29,321 bases of DNA from Enterocloster aldenensis (GCF_003434055.1 NZ_QVEX01000030.1:1-29321); one strand, 5' to 3'. Positions 1-7,718 are shown, counted from the stretch's first letter. Program-made: numbers and translations. Notes: generated by a model from the letters alone, not told the origin.

Positions 1-61
1 AAGTGTGCTTTTCAGCACACCCCAACATTCAGTATAGAACCGTTTTTGTACTGATTATCAG

Positions 62-150
62 GGATAGTGGCTGTTGGGCCGGATTTGGGTCTGGTCCCAG
101 GGTGTTGGGCCTGATTCGTGGCTGTCAGACCTGGTCCTTGGCCATCTGGC
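62..150. repeat. Degenerate ~31-bp tandem repeat in a non-coding stretch
   Basis: Positions 72-85 and 103-116 match at 13 of 14 bases (TGTTGGGCCKGATT), a spacing of 31 bp, and a weaker third copy follows near 119-137. The open frame that crosses this stretch resembles no protein I recognise and is G/T-rich low complexity. I therefore read the first 250 bases as non-coding or decayed DNA. The repeat may be chance or the remnant of a longer array. Confidence 0.3.
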
Positions 151-252
151 CGAAGTTTTGCTGTCTTATGGAAGATGGTCTGATTGAATCATACAGGAAT
201 TGGGGGGATAGAACAAACATTCGATTGCGGTCTATACTTTCTAATGGCAATC

Positions 253-261
253 TGATATAAT
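253..261 (+). promoter_or_regulatory. Extended -10 promoter upstream of the SIR2-like remnant
   Basis: TGATATAAT at 253-261 is a perfect extended -10 element (TG-N-TATAAT). The hexamer 17 bp upstream (TATACT, 233-238) is a poor -35, which is usual for extended -10 promoters. It would start a transcript near 268, just ahead of the frame that begins at 292. Confidence 0.4.
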
Positions 262-291
262 GAATGAAGTGTATACGGTTATGAATATTTC

Positions 292-585
292 ATGGTGCCA
301 GGTATACGGAGAAAGATTAAGAAGGCGATTGCAGAGGACGGGATAGTCCTGTTTGTGGGGACAGGCATATCCACGTGGTCCGGTATTCCCGGATGGGGCT
401 GCCAGATATGTATTCTTTGTACGGATAAGGATGAAACGATTGTAAAATATTCAGCATTGAATGATAGTAAACAGATTTTTGCCTCAAAATATATGACGGT
501 ATTGCCTACTGAGGTAGAATTGGCATATGAACTTGAGAAAAATCAAGGCATGCTTATGGATAATGTATATCGGACAAAAGAGTAG
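292..585 (+). pseudogene. SIR2-like domain remnant (97 codons)
   Basis: Residues 18-34 (IVLFVGTGISTWSGIPG) match the nucleotide-binding start of SIR2-like NADase domains, where a VLFVGTGIS..SGIPGW motif near the N-terminus is characteristic. SIR2-family proteins, including many phage-defence NADases, are normally 250 residues or more. Here the sequence departs from the family straight after that motif and stops at codon 98. A stretch near residues 62-85 (KYMTVLPTEVELAYELEK) could be a later piece joined by internal deletion, but I cannot prove that. There is no convincing ribosome binding site before the ATG. The flanking DNA is AT-rich and gene-poor, as expected of a decaying accessory gene. 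A short functional protein is possible but less likely. Confidence 0.45.
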
Positions 586-676
586 GAAATTCATTATAAA
601 ATTTTATAGGGATGCTATTTTGTACTGTTCAGTAATAAATAATATTGTTTTATCAGCAGCTAAATTCTGAAATTCG

Positions 677-755
677 AAAGTACGCCTATTAGGCAGCTGC
701 CTGAACACCTGATTTCAAAGATTTTACGAATTTCTGCCTAATAGACGTACTTTTT
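677..755 (+). terminator. Long inverted repeat with T-run, upstream of uvrB
   Basis: The arms 677-696 (AAAGTACGCCTATTAGGCAG) and 734-753 (CTGCCTAATAGACGTACTTT) are complementary except at one position and enclose a 37-nt loop. The right arm runs into TTTTT (751-755), as in an intrinsic terminator read on the plus strand. The left arm also contains GCCTATTAGGC (684-694) and the 12-bp palindrome AGGCAGCTGCCT (691-702), so alternative hairpins can form. It ends only 12 bases before the uvrB ribosome binding site, so it could insulate uvrB from upstream transcription or act as a leader structure. Confidence 0.55.
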
Positions 756-785
756 ATTGGATTAGCAAGGAGGTAAAAACACATT

Positions 786-2768
786 ATGGAGTTCAAATTA
801 CACTCAGAATATCAGCCCACCGGCGACCAGCCGCAGGCAATTGAGGCCCTTGTCAAAGGCTTCAGGGAAGGCAATCAATTCGAGACTTTACTAGGGGTCA
901 CAGGGTCTGGCAAGACCTTCACCATGGCGAATGTAATCCAGCAATTACAGAAGCCAACCCTCATAATAGCCCATAACAAAACCCTGGCCGCCCAGCTCTA
1001 CAGTGAGTTCAAGGAGTTCTTCCCGGAGAACGCCGTAGAGTACTTCGTGTCTTACTACGACTACTACCAACCAGAGGCTTACGTTCCGTCCACTGACACC
1101 TATATTGAGAAGGATTCATCCATCAATGATGAGATTGACAAGCTGCGCCATTCGGCAACAGCGGCCCTGTCAGAGCGGGAGGATGTGATTATTGTGGCGT
1201 CCGTGTCCTGTATCTATGGACTGGGCAGTCCCATTGACTATAAGGAGATGGTAATATCGCTGCGCCCGGGAATGACCAGGGACAGGGATGAAATCATCCA
1301 CAAACTGATTGATATCCAGTATGACCGCAATGACATGGACTTTAAGCGTGGTACGTTCCGGGTAAGGGGGGATGTGCTGGAGGTATTTCCTGCATATTCG
1401 GACAGCGCGGCTTACAGGATAGAATTTTTTGGGGATGAGGTTGACCGGATAACGGAGATTGATACCCTGACCGGCGAAATCAAAGCCCAGCTAGGGCATA
1501 TTGCCATTTTCCCGGCATCCCACTATGTGGTACCAAAAGAGAAGATGATGGAGGCAACTGAGAATATCCTGGCTGAACTGAAAGAACAGGTCGCATTTTT
1601 CAAAAGCGAGGACAAGCTGCTGGAAGCACAGAGGATTTCGGAGAGGACTAATTTCGATGTGGAGATGATGCGGGAGACTGGTTTTTGCTCTGGTATTGAG
1701 AACTATTCACGCCACCTGACAGGCGGGCTTCCCGGTGAGCCGCCTTGTACGCTGATTGATTACTTTCCGGAGGATTTCCTGATTATCGTGGATGAGTCCC
1801 ATATTACGCTTCCTCAGGTCAGGGGCATGTATGCCGGGGACCGGTCCAGGAAATCAACATTGGTGGATTATGGTTTCAGGCTTCCGTCCGCGTTGGATAA
1901 CAGACCCCTTAATTTTTCTGAGTTTGAGGAGAAAATCAACCAGATGATGTTTGTATCCGCTACCCCGTCCGTATATGAACGTGATCATGAGCTGATGCGT
2001 GTGGAACAGATCATCCGTCCTACCGGGCTTTTGGATCCGGAAGTCACCGTCCGCCCGGTGGAGGGCCAGATTGATGACCTGATTTCTGAAGTGAACAAGG
2101 AAGTGGCAAACCATCATAAGGTGCTGATTACCACATTGACAAAGCGGATGGCAGAGGACCTTACGGATTACATGCGGGAGGTGGGAATCCGGGTTAAATA
2201 CCTGCACTCGGATATTGATACGCTGGAACGGGCCCAGATCATACGTGATATGCGTCTGGATGTGTTTGACGTGCTTGTGGGCATTAACCTTTTAAGGGAG
2301 GGACTGGATATTCCTGAGATTACCCTTGTGGCAATCCTGGATGCGGATAAAGAGGGCTTCCTGCGTTCAGAGACTTCCCTGATCCAGACAATTGGCCGTG
2401 CGGCCAGAAACTCAGAAGGACATGTAATCATGTACGCGGATAAGATGACTGACTCCATGCGTGTGGCCATCGGGGAGACCAACCGGCGCAGGCAGATCCA
2501 GCAGACATACAACGAGGAGCATGGAATTACGCCCACAACCATTAAAAAGGCGGTCCGGGACCTGATTGCCATATCAAAAGCAGTGGCGGATAATGATGAG
2601 AAGTTAAAAAAGGATCCGGAATCCATGGATGAGAAGGAACTTAATAAACTGGTTAAGGAGTTGGAAAAGAAAATGCGCCAGGCCGCAGTGGAACTTAACT
2701 TTGAGGAGGCTGCAAGGCTTCGTGACCGTATGATAGAAATTAAAAAAATACTTATAGATATGGAATAG
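786..2768 (+). CDS. uvrB: UvrABC excinuclease subunit B
   Basis: UvrB is the helicase-like damage-verification subunit of cytoplasmic nucleotide excision repair. It is loaded on DNA by UvrA and recruits UvrC for incision. The 660-residue product has the usual full length. Visible parts are the Walker A loop (GVTGSGKT, about residues 38-45), the beta-hairpin segment that clamps DNA ([20 protein letters not shown]), the DESH box ([12 protein letters not shown], near 335), helicase motifs V and VI (GLDIPE and QTIGRAARN) and a C-terminal UVR motif with a coiled-coil pattern ([13 protein letters not shown]) that binds UvrC. AAGGAGG at 768-774 precedes the ATG by 11 bases. No uvrA or uvrC is in the window, and the next gene is unrelated, so uvrB appears to be expressed alone here. 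Confidence 0.98.
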   Translation: MEFKLHSEYQPTGDQPQAIEALVKGFREGNQFETLLGVTGSGKTFTMANVIQQLQKPTLIIAHNKTLAAQLYSEFKEFFPENAVEYFVSYYDYYQPEAYVPSTDTYIEKDSSINDEIDKLRHSATAALSEREDVIIVASVSCIYGLGSPIDYKEMVISLRPGMTRDRDEIIHKLIDIQYDRNDMDFKRGTFRVRGDVLEVFPAYSDSAAYRIEFFGDEVDRITEIDTLTGEIKAQLGHIAIFPASHYVVPKEKMMEATENILAELKEQVAFFKSEDKLLEAQRISERTNFDVEMMRETGFCSGIENYSRHLTGGLPGEPPCTLIDYFPEDFLIIVDESHITLPQVRGMYAGDRSRKSTLVDYGFRLPSALDNRPLNFSEFEEKINQMMFVSATPSVYERDHELMRVEQIIRPTGLLDPEVTVRPVEGQIDDLISEVNKEVANHHKVLITTLTKRMAEDLTDYMREVGIRVKYLHSDIDTLERAQIIRDMRLDVFDVLVGINLLREGLDIPEITLVAILDADKEGFLRSETSLIQTIGRAARNSEGHVIMYADKMTDSMRVAIGETNRRRQIQQTYNEEHGITPTTIKKAVRDLIAISKAVADNDEKLKKDPESMDEKELNKLVKELEKKMRQAAVELNFEEAARLRDRMIEIKKILIDME

Positions 2769-2835
2769 TTTGTAACTTGTCCTTTCCACTTTGATTGTGT
2801 TTGAAAAATGTAATATTCTTTTAAGGATTATTAAA

Positions 2836-2864
2836 TTGTACAATATCATTTGCTTTATTATAAT
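2836..2864 (+). promoter_or_regulatory. Promoter of the cell-wall-binding protein gene
   Basis: TTGTAC (2836-2841) and a perfect TATAAT (2859-2864) are separated by 17 bp. The element sits about 50 bp upstream of the ATG at 2918, within an AT-rich spacer behind uvrB. No hairpin terminator is visible after uvrB, so some read-through is possible, but this promoter makes the downstream gene independently transcribable. Confidence 0.65.
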
Positions 2865-2917
2865 AAAGATAAGCAATTGGTAGAAAATTCATATAATGGT
2901 GGATAGGAGGAGTTGTT

Positions 2918-4096
2918 ATGAGAAAAAAGAAAGGCATATGCTTAATGCTGGCAGTTGTCATGGCAATCAGCACCGGATTTACCGCCTTGGCGGCAGATAC
3001 GAAGATTGATACGGTGAAGCTTACATTTTCATATGACAAGGCACCTGCAAGCGGGGACGACATAGGCAATATCAAGGTAAAGGCAGACAGCAGTGAATTT
3101 TATGTGGAATCAGCAGAATATACGAATTCAGATGACCAGGATACCTGGACCGTGGGGGATGTACCGGAGGTGAAGATTGAACTGTCAGCCAAGGATGGCT
3201 ACCGCTTTTCTTACACATCCAAGAGCCATTTTAAATTTACAGGATGTAATGCCGAGTTTAAGAAAGCCAAGATTTATGACAGCGGCGCGTATATAGAGGT
3301 ATATGCGGAGCTGAAGCGTATTGGCGGCAAGCTGGAAGGCGCAACGGATCTGGACTGGGAAGACACCGCGGCTGTGTGGGAGGAGATTGAAGGAGCCAAA
3401 AGTTATGATGTAAAGCTTCTCAGGAATGACAAGACAGTGACAACTGTAAGCACAACCAGAACATCCTATGATTTTGCAGGATATTTTAACAGGGAAGGTG
3501 ATTATACCTTCCGGGTAAGGGCAATATCACGGTATAACAGTAAGGCTGGTGAGTGGTCTGAGGATTCCGGTTCCTTTTATGTGGACGAGGATGATCTTGG
3601 ACGGTACGGCGGCAGCGGACGTTGGGTCCAGGACCAGAAGGGGTGGTGGTATGCCTTTGATACCGGCGGGTATCCCTCATCCTGCTGGAAGCAGATTAAC
3701 GGAGCCTGGTATTATTTTAACAACTCAGGTTATATATTAACAGGCTGGCAGCGTCTGGACGGGGATTGGTATTATCTGAATCCCAGCGGCGCCATGACAA
3801 CGGGCTGGCAGGCCATCAATGGTCAGTGGTATTATATGAACAGCAGCGGCGTGATGCAGACCGGCTGGCAGGCAGTGAACGGAAGATGGTACTATATGAA
3901 CAGCAGCGGCGCCATGCAGACCGGCTGGCAGAGGCTGAACGGACAGTGGTATTATCTGGATCCCAGCGGTGCCATGCTTACGGGCTGGCAGGCCATTAAC
4001 GGGAAGTGGTACTATCTTGGAAGCAATGGTGTGATGTATGCCAATACGACAACGCCGGACGGCCGGTATGTGGATGGGTCGGGAGCTTTGCAATGA
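2918..4096 (+). CDS. Secreted cell-wall-binding repeat protein with Fn3-like domain
   Basis: The 392-residue product starts with a classic signal peptide: a basic MRKKK, a hydrophobic core and an ALAA cleavage region near residue 26. Residues ~27-115 form an unrecognised, probably beta-rich domain. Residues ~120-222 resemble a fibronectin type III fold (AAVWEEIEGAKSYDV... YTFRVRAISRY). From about residue 228 onward there are six to seven 20-residue repeats of the form NGxWYYxxSSGxMxTGWQ, the choline-binding/CW_binding_1 family that attaches proteins to wall teichoic or lipoteichoic acids. No hydrolase or peptidase domain is seen, so the role may be adhesion, scaffolding or ligand binding at the cell surface. 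A strong AGGAGG (2905-2910) precedes the ATG. The C-terminal repeats are nearly identical in DNA, so copy number may vary between strains. Confidence 0.88.
   Translation: MRKKKGICLMLAVVMAISTGFTALAADTKIDTVKLTFSYDKAPASGDDIGNIKVKADSSEFYVESAEYTNSDDQDTWTVGDVPEVKIELSAKDGYRFSYTSKSHFKFTGCNAEFKKAKIYDSGAYIEVYAELKRIGGKLEGATDLDWEDTAAVWEEIEGAKSYDVKLLRNDKTVTTVSTTRTSYDFAGYFNREGDYTFRVRAISRYNSKAGEWSEDSGSFYVDEDDLGRYGGSGRWVQDQKGWWYAFDTGGYPSSCWKQINGAWYYFNNSGYILTGWQRLDGDWYYLNPSGAMTTGWQAINGQWYYMNSSGVMQTGWQAVNGRWYYMNSSGAMQTGWQRLNGQWYYLDPSGAMLTGWQAINGKWYYLGSNGVMYANTTTPDGRYVDGSGALQ
3696..4035 (+). repeat. 60-bp in-frame tandem repeats (cell-wall-binding motifs)
   Basis: The DNA coding for the wall-binding motifs repeats with a 60-bp period. 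The blocks around 3830-3875 and 3890-3935 are the most alike, both reading through AACAGCAGCGGC and ATGCAGACCGGCTGGCAG. The repetition is explained by the protein's 20-residue modules, and near identity suggests recent duplication or gene conversion. Confidence 0.8.
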
Positions 4097-4140
4097 GTTA
4101 TTATAATCACAGACGTATTTAGAGGTTGACGAGAGGAAAA

Positions 4141-4183
4141 GGACTAAATCTAACAAAGTTTATTTGTTAGGTTTAGTCTTTTT
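4141..4183 (+). terminator. Rho-independent terminator after the wall-binding gene
   Basis: A 17-bp stem pairs 4141-4157 (GGACTAAATCTAACAAA) with 4163-4179 (TTTGTTAGGTTTAGTCT), with only G-U exceptions, across a 5-nt loop, and a T-run follows (4179-4183). It lies 44 bp beyond the stop codon. It also abuts the broken transporter gene that converges from the other strand and might serve both directions. Confidence 0.85.
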
Positions 4184-4500
4184 ATACAATGTAAAAAAAT
4201 AGAAATATGATTAATTCCCCGCTCCCTTGCCAACAAGGCAAGAAAGGTTGTTTCTACTCCATTGGAAATAGAAAAGAGGGCGCCTAACAAGCCAAGAGGT
4301 ATAAGAGAGATGAGGGATTCAAAAAATACCTTATGGTTTAAGGAATCAACCGGAGGGGGTTGGCCAGCGGCCAGCATAAGATTTAATCCGGATGTGGTGT
4401 ATCTGGTCAGCAGGGGGATGAGTGCATAAAAAATGGAGATACAGACAGAGCAGAACAAGAGGATATTGTAGCTGGGAGACTAGAGGGCCGTTTGCTTCAT
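4150..4500 (-). pseudogene. Major facilitator (MFS) transporter remnant
   Basis: On the minus strand an ATG at 4500, preceded by AAAGGAG, opens MKQTAL and then meets an in-frame TAG (4482-4480). The same frame continues as SPSYNILLF...FYALIPLLTRYTTSGLNLMLAAG, which looks like the first transmembrane segment of an MFS permease. After about 12 unrelated residues it resumes with SLIPLGLLGALFSISNGVETTFLALLARERGIN, which resembles the start of the second half of MFS proteins. An intact permease has about 400 residues; this remnant has about 117 codons. I infer a nonsense mutation (probably TGG to TAG), a large internal deletion and a lost 3' end. The assignment rests on pattern memory only. Confidence 0.6.
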
Positions 4501-4536
4501 GGTGCTTTCTCCTTTATAGAAAGTCTTTATGGATTT

Positions 4537-4627
4537 GAAAGAGCCGCGCAAAATGATATGATACCTCCTAAGTAGATAAGGTAAATAACCAAAATCTACT
4601 TGGGAGTTGTTTTGCGGCGGCTCTTTC
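4537..4627. repeat. Nested two-tier inverted repeat (about 90 bp)
   Basis: The outer arms 4537-4553 and 4610-4627 (GAAAGAGCCGC...GCGGCTCTTTC) pair over 17 bases with one bulge. The inner arms 4563-4577 and 4594-4608 (ACCTCCTAAGTAGAT / ATCTACTTGGGAGTT) pair over about 15 bases around a 16-nt loop. No good T-run follows on either strand, so it is an unusual terminator at best. A small non-autonomous mobile element or a structured RNA are alternatives. It lies between the transporter remnant and the end of the CMD-family gene. Confidence 0.6.
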
Positions 4628-4650
4628 GTTTGTCTGGTTGATTATGAATC

Positions 4651-4673
4651 TGTAACAATTCAGAACTGTTACA
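4651..4673. repeat. Short hairpin at the end of the CMD-family gene
   Basis: TGTAACA (4651-4657) and TGTTACA (4667-4673) form a 7-bp stem with a 9-nt loop, immediately after the minus-strand stop codon at 4675-4677. It lacks a T-run on the transcript side. It could protect the 3' end of the mRNA or form part of a terminator region with the larger inverted repeat downstream. Confidence 0.35.
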
Positions 4674-4674
4674 T

Positions 4675-5070
4675 CTATTCTTCTAACCCTATGGGTTCAA
4701 AGAAGCCTTCAAGGCATTCTAATGCCGGCAGAAGCTTGGAAACGCCGCAGGTAAAGAAGATAATGCGGATTACTTCAAATACCTCATCTACCGTTGCGCC
4801 GTTTTCCAGTGCCAGTTTGGCGTGCACCTTTGTGGTGGTGGCTGTTTGGGTAGCCATACCGATGGCCATTACAATCAGCTCGCGGTATTTTTTCGGAATA
4901 TCCACATCCCGCTTGTTACAGTTTAAGTACTGTTGTAAAAATGCGTTGACCAGGTTGGGGTCGTTGCCCATGACCTGGTGGGAGTTTAGCAGGGAGCCGC
5001 CTCTGGCTTCCTTCAGTTCTTTTAAAACCTCCTGGGAACGGAGGAGCTTTTCAGGGTTTTGCTGCTTCAT
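4675..5070 (-). CDS. Carboxymuconolactone decarboxylase (CMD)-family protein
   Basis: The 131-residue product has the all-helical CMD/AhpD fold signature: KYRELIVMAIGMA (61-73), a conserved His (H83) in TKVHAKLALENGAT, and DEVFEVIRI (95-103). AhpD-type peroxidases carry a CxxC four residues before that His; here those positions are Thr, so thiol peroxidase activity is not expected. The pattern is closer to gamma-carboxymuconolactone decarboxylase, although aromatic catabolism genes are absent. Its ATG directly follows the TGA of the upstream carboxyltransferase gene (TGAATG), which implies translational coupling and perhaps a physical partnership. The true substrate is unknown; a decarboxylase or isomerase step on a small dicarboxylate is a guess from context. 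Confidence 0.85.
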   Translation of the reverse strand: MKQQNPEKLLRSQEVLKELKEARGGSLLNSHQVMGNDPNLVNAFLQQYLNCNKRDVDIPKKYRELIVMAIGMATQTATTTKVHAKLALENGATVDEVFEVIRIIFFTCGVSKLLPALECLEGFFEPIGLEE

Positions 5071-6486
5071 TCAAATGCCTCCTGTGGATGATAGATTGTA
5101 TTTGGCCCGGAGAAACTCCGGTGCGTGGGTTGGGAAAAGCGCGTAGGTGAGTACATCTTCCTCGGTGCGGGCCAAAGTACCGGCTTCCAATCTGGCGGTT
5201 TCAAAGCCGGGGGCAAGCATGTCGGCCGGCTTCTTAGTGCTGGGCGTCTCACCGCCTAATGCGGCGGACAGAAGCTCTGGGGCAACCGGGCCGGGAGGCA
5301 TGCCATACATGCCGCGGCAGTAGTCTTTCATTTCATTGCTGACCATCATATATCGTTTGCCTGTCAGTACATTGGTGGTTGCCTGTGCTCCGCACATCTG
5401 GCTGGATGGGGTGGCAAGAGGGGGATATCCCATGTCAGCCCTTACCCTGGTCACTTCTTCAAGAACTTCGGGAAGGCGGTCATACAGTTTCATGGCAGTG
5501 AGCTGGCTTTCCAGGTTGGAGAGCATGCCGCCGGGAATTTGATGCTCCAGGCAGCCCACGTCCACGCCGATGAGTTTTGTCTCAAACTGGGCGTATTTTT
5601 TCCGCAACGCAAGGAATCCATCGTTGATGGCCTTAAACTGGGCCACGTCAATGTGGGAATCCCGGCTGGTTCCTTTTAACGCAGCTACAAAGCTTTCAAT
5701 GGGCGGATGGGCCGGTCCCATGGACATGGAGGATACGCATACATCCAGGCCGTCCACGCCCGCACGGATGGCTTCCCAGTAGGCCATCTCGGCCATGCCC
5801 CCGGTACAGTGGCAGTGGAGATGGATGGGCACATGAAGCTCTGCTTTCAGGGCTTTGATCAGGTCATAGGCAGCAGCCGGTGTCATAAGTCCGGCCATGT
5901 CCTCCACATGGAGAAGGGAAACTCCCATCTTTTCCTGTTCCTTTCCATTTTCCACGAACTTTTCAATGGTATGGAATGGGCTTATATTGTATTGGATGGA
6001 ACCTTCAATCTTTTTACCAGCCTTTTTCACGGCTTTGAAAGCGGATTCGCAGTTTCGCAGATCCTGGAGCGCGTCAAAAATCAGGAATACATCAATGCCG
6101 GCTTCTGCCGCTTTTTCTACAAATTTCTCCACGATATCATCTGGATAAGCTTTGTAGCCTACCAGGTTCTGGCCTCTTAGGACCATCTTGAGAGGGGTGT
6201 TCTTTACATATTTCTTGAATTCGCGGATGCGGTCCCAGGGATCTTCCTTCAGAAAACGGACCGCCACATCAAAGGTGGCTCCGCCCCACATTTCCATACT
6301 GTCATATCCCACCTGGTCCATGGCGCTTAACAGAGGAACCATGTCCGCGGTTGTCATTCTGGTGGCAAACAGGGACTGCTGTCCATCGCGGAATTCCACG
6401 CTGTTAAATTTTACCGGTGTTCCGGCTCCTGCAAAGTCGGAAGCGGAATGGCCGGAGGGGAGGGATGCTTTTTTGTTCCAAAACAC
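5071..6486 (-). CDS. Oxaloacetate decarboxylase alpha-like carboxyltransferase, no biotin domain
   Basis: This 471-residue DRE-TIM barrel protein resembles the carboxyltransferase domain of oxaloacetate decarboxylase alpha, pyruvate carboxylase and transcarboxylase 5S. Visible motifs are FRDGQQSLFATRM (32-44, metal ligand D34), MVLRGQNLVGY (101-111), HCHCTGG (224-230, metal ligands H224 and H226) and ATPSSQ with the conserved Thr. In the family, the residue before DMAGL is a carbamylated lysine that binds the metal; here the codon is GAG, giving E195 (VEDMAGLM). There is no C-terminal biotinyl domain. It may therefore transfer carboxyl groups to a separate biotin carrier, or be a lyase or decarboxylase with an altered metal site. 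It is the first gene of a two-gene unit with its own promoter and operators, divergent from the PFOR operon with the regulator between. Confidence 0.85.
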   Translation of the reverse strand: MFWNKKASLPSGHSASDFAGAGTPVKFNSVEFRDGQQSLFATRMTTADMVPLLSAMDQVGYDSMEMWGGATFDVAVRFLKEDPWDRIREFKKYVKNTPLKMVLRGQNLVGYKAYPDDIVEKFVEKAAEAGIDVFLIFDALQDLRNCESAFKAVKKAGKKIEGSIQYNISPFHTIEKFVENGKEQEKMGVSLLHVEDMAGLMTPAAAYDLIKALKAELHVPIHLHCHCTGGMAEMAYWEAIRAGVDGLDVCVSSMSMGPAHPPIESFVAALKGTSRDSHIDVAQFKAINDGFLALRKKYAQFETKLIGVDVGCLEHQIPGGMLSNLESQLTAMKLYDRLPEVLEEVTRVRADMGYPPLATPSSQMCGAQATTNVLTGKRYMMVSNEMKDYCRGMYGMPPGPVAPELLSAALGGETPSTKKPADMLAPGFETARLEAGTLARTEEDVLTYALFPTHAPEFLRAKYNLSSTGGI

Positions 6487-6522
6487 GGATTCACGTCCTT
6501 TCGATTTAGTTTAGTAGGGTTT

Positions 6523-6550
6523 GCTAAAACGTTAAACTAAATCGTTAAAA
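6523..6550 (-). promoter_or_regulatory. Tandem LacI-type operator sites of the carboxyltransferase unit
   Basis: GCTAAAACGTTAAACTAA (6523-6540), centred on CG 6530-6531, is identical over 18 bp to 8012-8029 in front of the PFOR gene. A second CG-centred site (AAATCGTTAAAAT, CG 6543-6544) lies 13 bp away, the same spacing as at the PFOR promoter. On the minus strand both begin with the half-site TTAGTTTAACG or TTATTTTAACG. They cover the transcription start and early leader, a repressing position. Confidence 0.65.
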
Positions 6551-6552
6551 TA

Positions 6553-6581
6553 AGAATAATATAGGATTGGTGAATTGTCAA
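6553..6581 (-). promoter_or_regulatory. Promoter of the carboxyltransferase/CMD unit
   Basis: Read on the minus strand, a perfect TTGACA (6576-6581) is followed after 17 bp by TATTCT (6553-6558). Transcription would begin near 6546, inside the operator cluster, and give a leader of about 60 nt before the ATG at 6486. Confidence 0.75.
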
Positions 6582-6606
6582 GAGAGAATTTAAAAAGTAG
6601 ATCCGA

Positions 6607-6634
6607 TGAAAAAGAGCCTGGGGTATGCCAGGCC
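6607..6634 (-). terminator. Terminator of the first LacI-type regulator gene
   Basis: On the minus strand GCCTGG (6628-6633) pairs with CCAGGC (6616-6621) across a 6-nt loop, followed by TCTTTTT. It lies 23 bases beyond the stop codon and separates the regulator from the carboxyltransferase promoter. Confidence 0.7.
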
Positions 6635-6656
6635 CTAGGAATGACTATCCTTTGAT

Positions 6657-7670
6657 TTAACACTGAAATGTGTCCCGCAATACTACCTCCGGCTCAATCA
6701 GTGTGTGGACAGGTGTAGTGAGGGTGACGGAGAGGGCCTGGATGACCAGGCGGATGGCGCCTTCCATTACTTCTTTGTTGGGCATGGAGATGACGCTTAC
6801 CGGGGGGATGGAGTACCTGGTGGCTTCCGGGTCCAGGAACCCGATGGCCAGAAGCTCGGCGTCACGGGGAAGGATAAGGCCGTGGCGGTGGAAGGAGTAA
6901 AGGGCGCCAAGGGCCATGGAATCGGAGTCGCAGAATACGGCCCTGGGACGGGCGGGCAGGCTGCAGTAGGTGTCGGCTCCCTGGACTCCGCCTTCCATGG
7001 TGTTTTCTGCACGGATGATGTGGGTGGCGTCTATGGTAATCCCAATCTGGGCGCACGCGTTCAGGAATGCCTGGGTGCGAAGACCTGTGGCCAGGTAGGG
7101 GCGCCTGGAGGTCAGGACTGCGGCTTCAGTGTAGCCCTTTTGCCGGAACAGGCGGGCGGCCAGAAGTCCCATCTCTTTGGTGTCTACGGATACCGTGGAG
7201 TATTTTTCGGAGGAACGGTTCATCAGGACCAGAGGAATCTGGGGCTTCAAGGTCTCAAGATAGGCGATGTCCCGGGAGGATGCGCCGCCTATGATGACCG
7301 CGTGGTAGCTGTTTTTTATGATGCCGTCGGAATGTTTCTCCAGGGCATTGTTTTCATAGGTCTGTACCACAAGCTCACAGTCGAAGTCCAGCTTGCGTAT
7401 GATTTCCTGAAAGCTGGACAGGAATGAAGCCAGGATGTTGGTCCGGTAATCCATGGGCCAGTAAAAGGCAATGATGGGCCGCAGCCTGTCGTTGGAGCGC
7501 AGACGCCTGGCACTGAGATTGGGCTGGTAGCCCAGGGTATTCATGGCTTCCATGACCCGGTCGCATGTCAGGGGCGAGATGCGCCGTTCCTCTGCTTTTC
7601 CATTGAGAATCAGGGAAACAGTGGTGGGAGAGACATGGGCGTAATTAGCCACATCCTTAATCGTTACCAT
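6657..7670 (-). CDS. LacI-family transcriptional regulator (locus regulator 1)
   Basis: The protein has about 337 residues in the usual LacI layout: an N-terminal helix-turn-helix (IKDVANYAHVSPTTVSLIL), a hinge helix with LSARRLR, and a periplasmic-binding-like effector domain. I place the start at ATG 7670 because AAGGAAG lies 8 bases upstream; the GTG at 7679 directly touches that ribosome binding site. It is transcribed between two target units, the carboxyltransferase pair and the PFOR operon, which share identical operator motifs, so it is the natural candidate regulator of both. The effector is unknown; a substrate or intermediate of the hydroxycarboxylate pathway is likely. It shares specific motifs with the two other LacI proteins here (NGKA.ER, DCELV.QTYEN, YWP.D), so the three are recent paralogues. 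Confidence 0.93.
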   Translation of the reverse strand: MVTIKDVANYAHVSPTTVSLILNGKAEERRISPLTCDRVMEAMNTLGYQPNLSARRLRSNDRLRPIIAFYWPMDYRTNILASFLSSFQEIIRKLDFDCELVVQTYENNALEKHSDGIIKNSYHAVIIGGASSRDIAYLETLKPQIPLVLMNRSSEKYSTVSVDTKEMGLLAARLFRQKGYTEAAVLTSRRPYLATGLRTQAFLNACAQIGITIDATHIIRAENTMEGGVQGADTYCSLPARPRAVFCDSDSMALGALYSFHRHGLILPRDAELLAIGFLDPEATRYSIPPVSVISMPNKEVMEGAIRLVIQALSVTLTTPVHTLIEPEVVLRDTFQC

Positions 7671-7718
7671 GAGCTGCACTTCCTTTCCGGTTTCGTTAAC
7701 GTGATTTAGTCTGTATCT

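Noticed and set aside
3..260. Open frame of 85 codons at the left edge
   Set aside because: It crosses a degenerate G/T-rich tandem repeat, has no ribosome binding site and resembles no protein family.
3696..4035. Regular 60-bp repeats as a possible CRISPR array
   Set aside because: The repeats are in frame, encode wall-binding modules and have no unique spacers or cas genes.
6705..7427. Plus-strand Gly-rich frame of 240 codons opposite regulator 1
   Set aside because: Its Gly/Val/Asp-rich sequence is the mirror of the LacI codons; a similar shadow occurs opposite regulator 2 (20641-21453).
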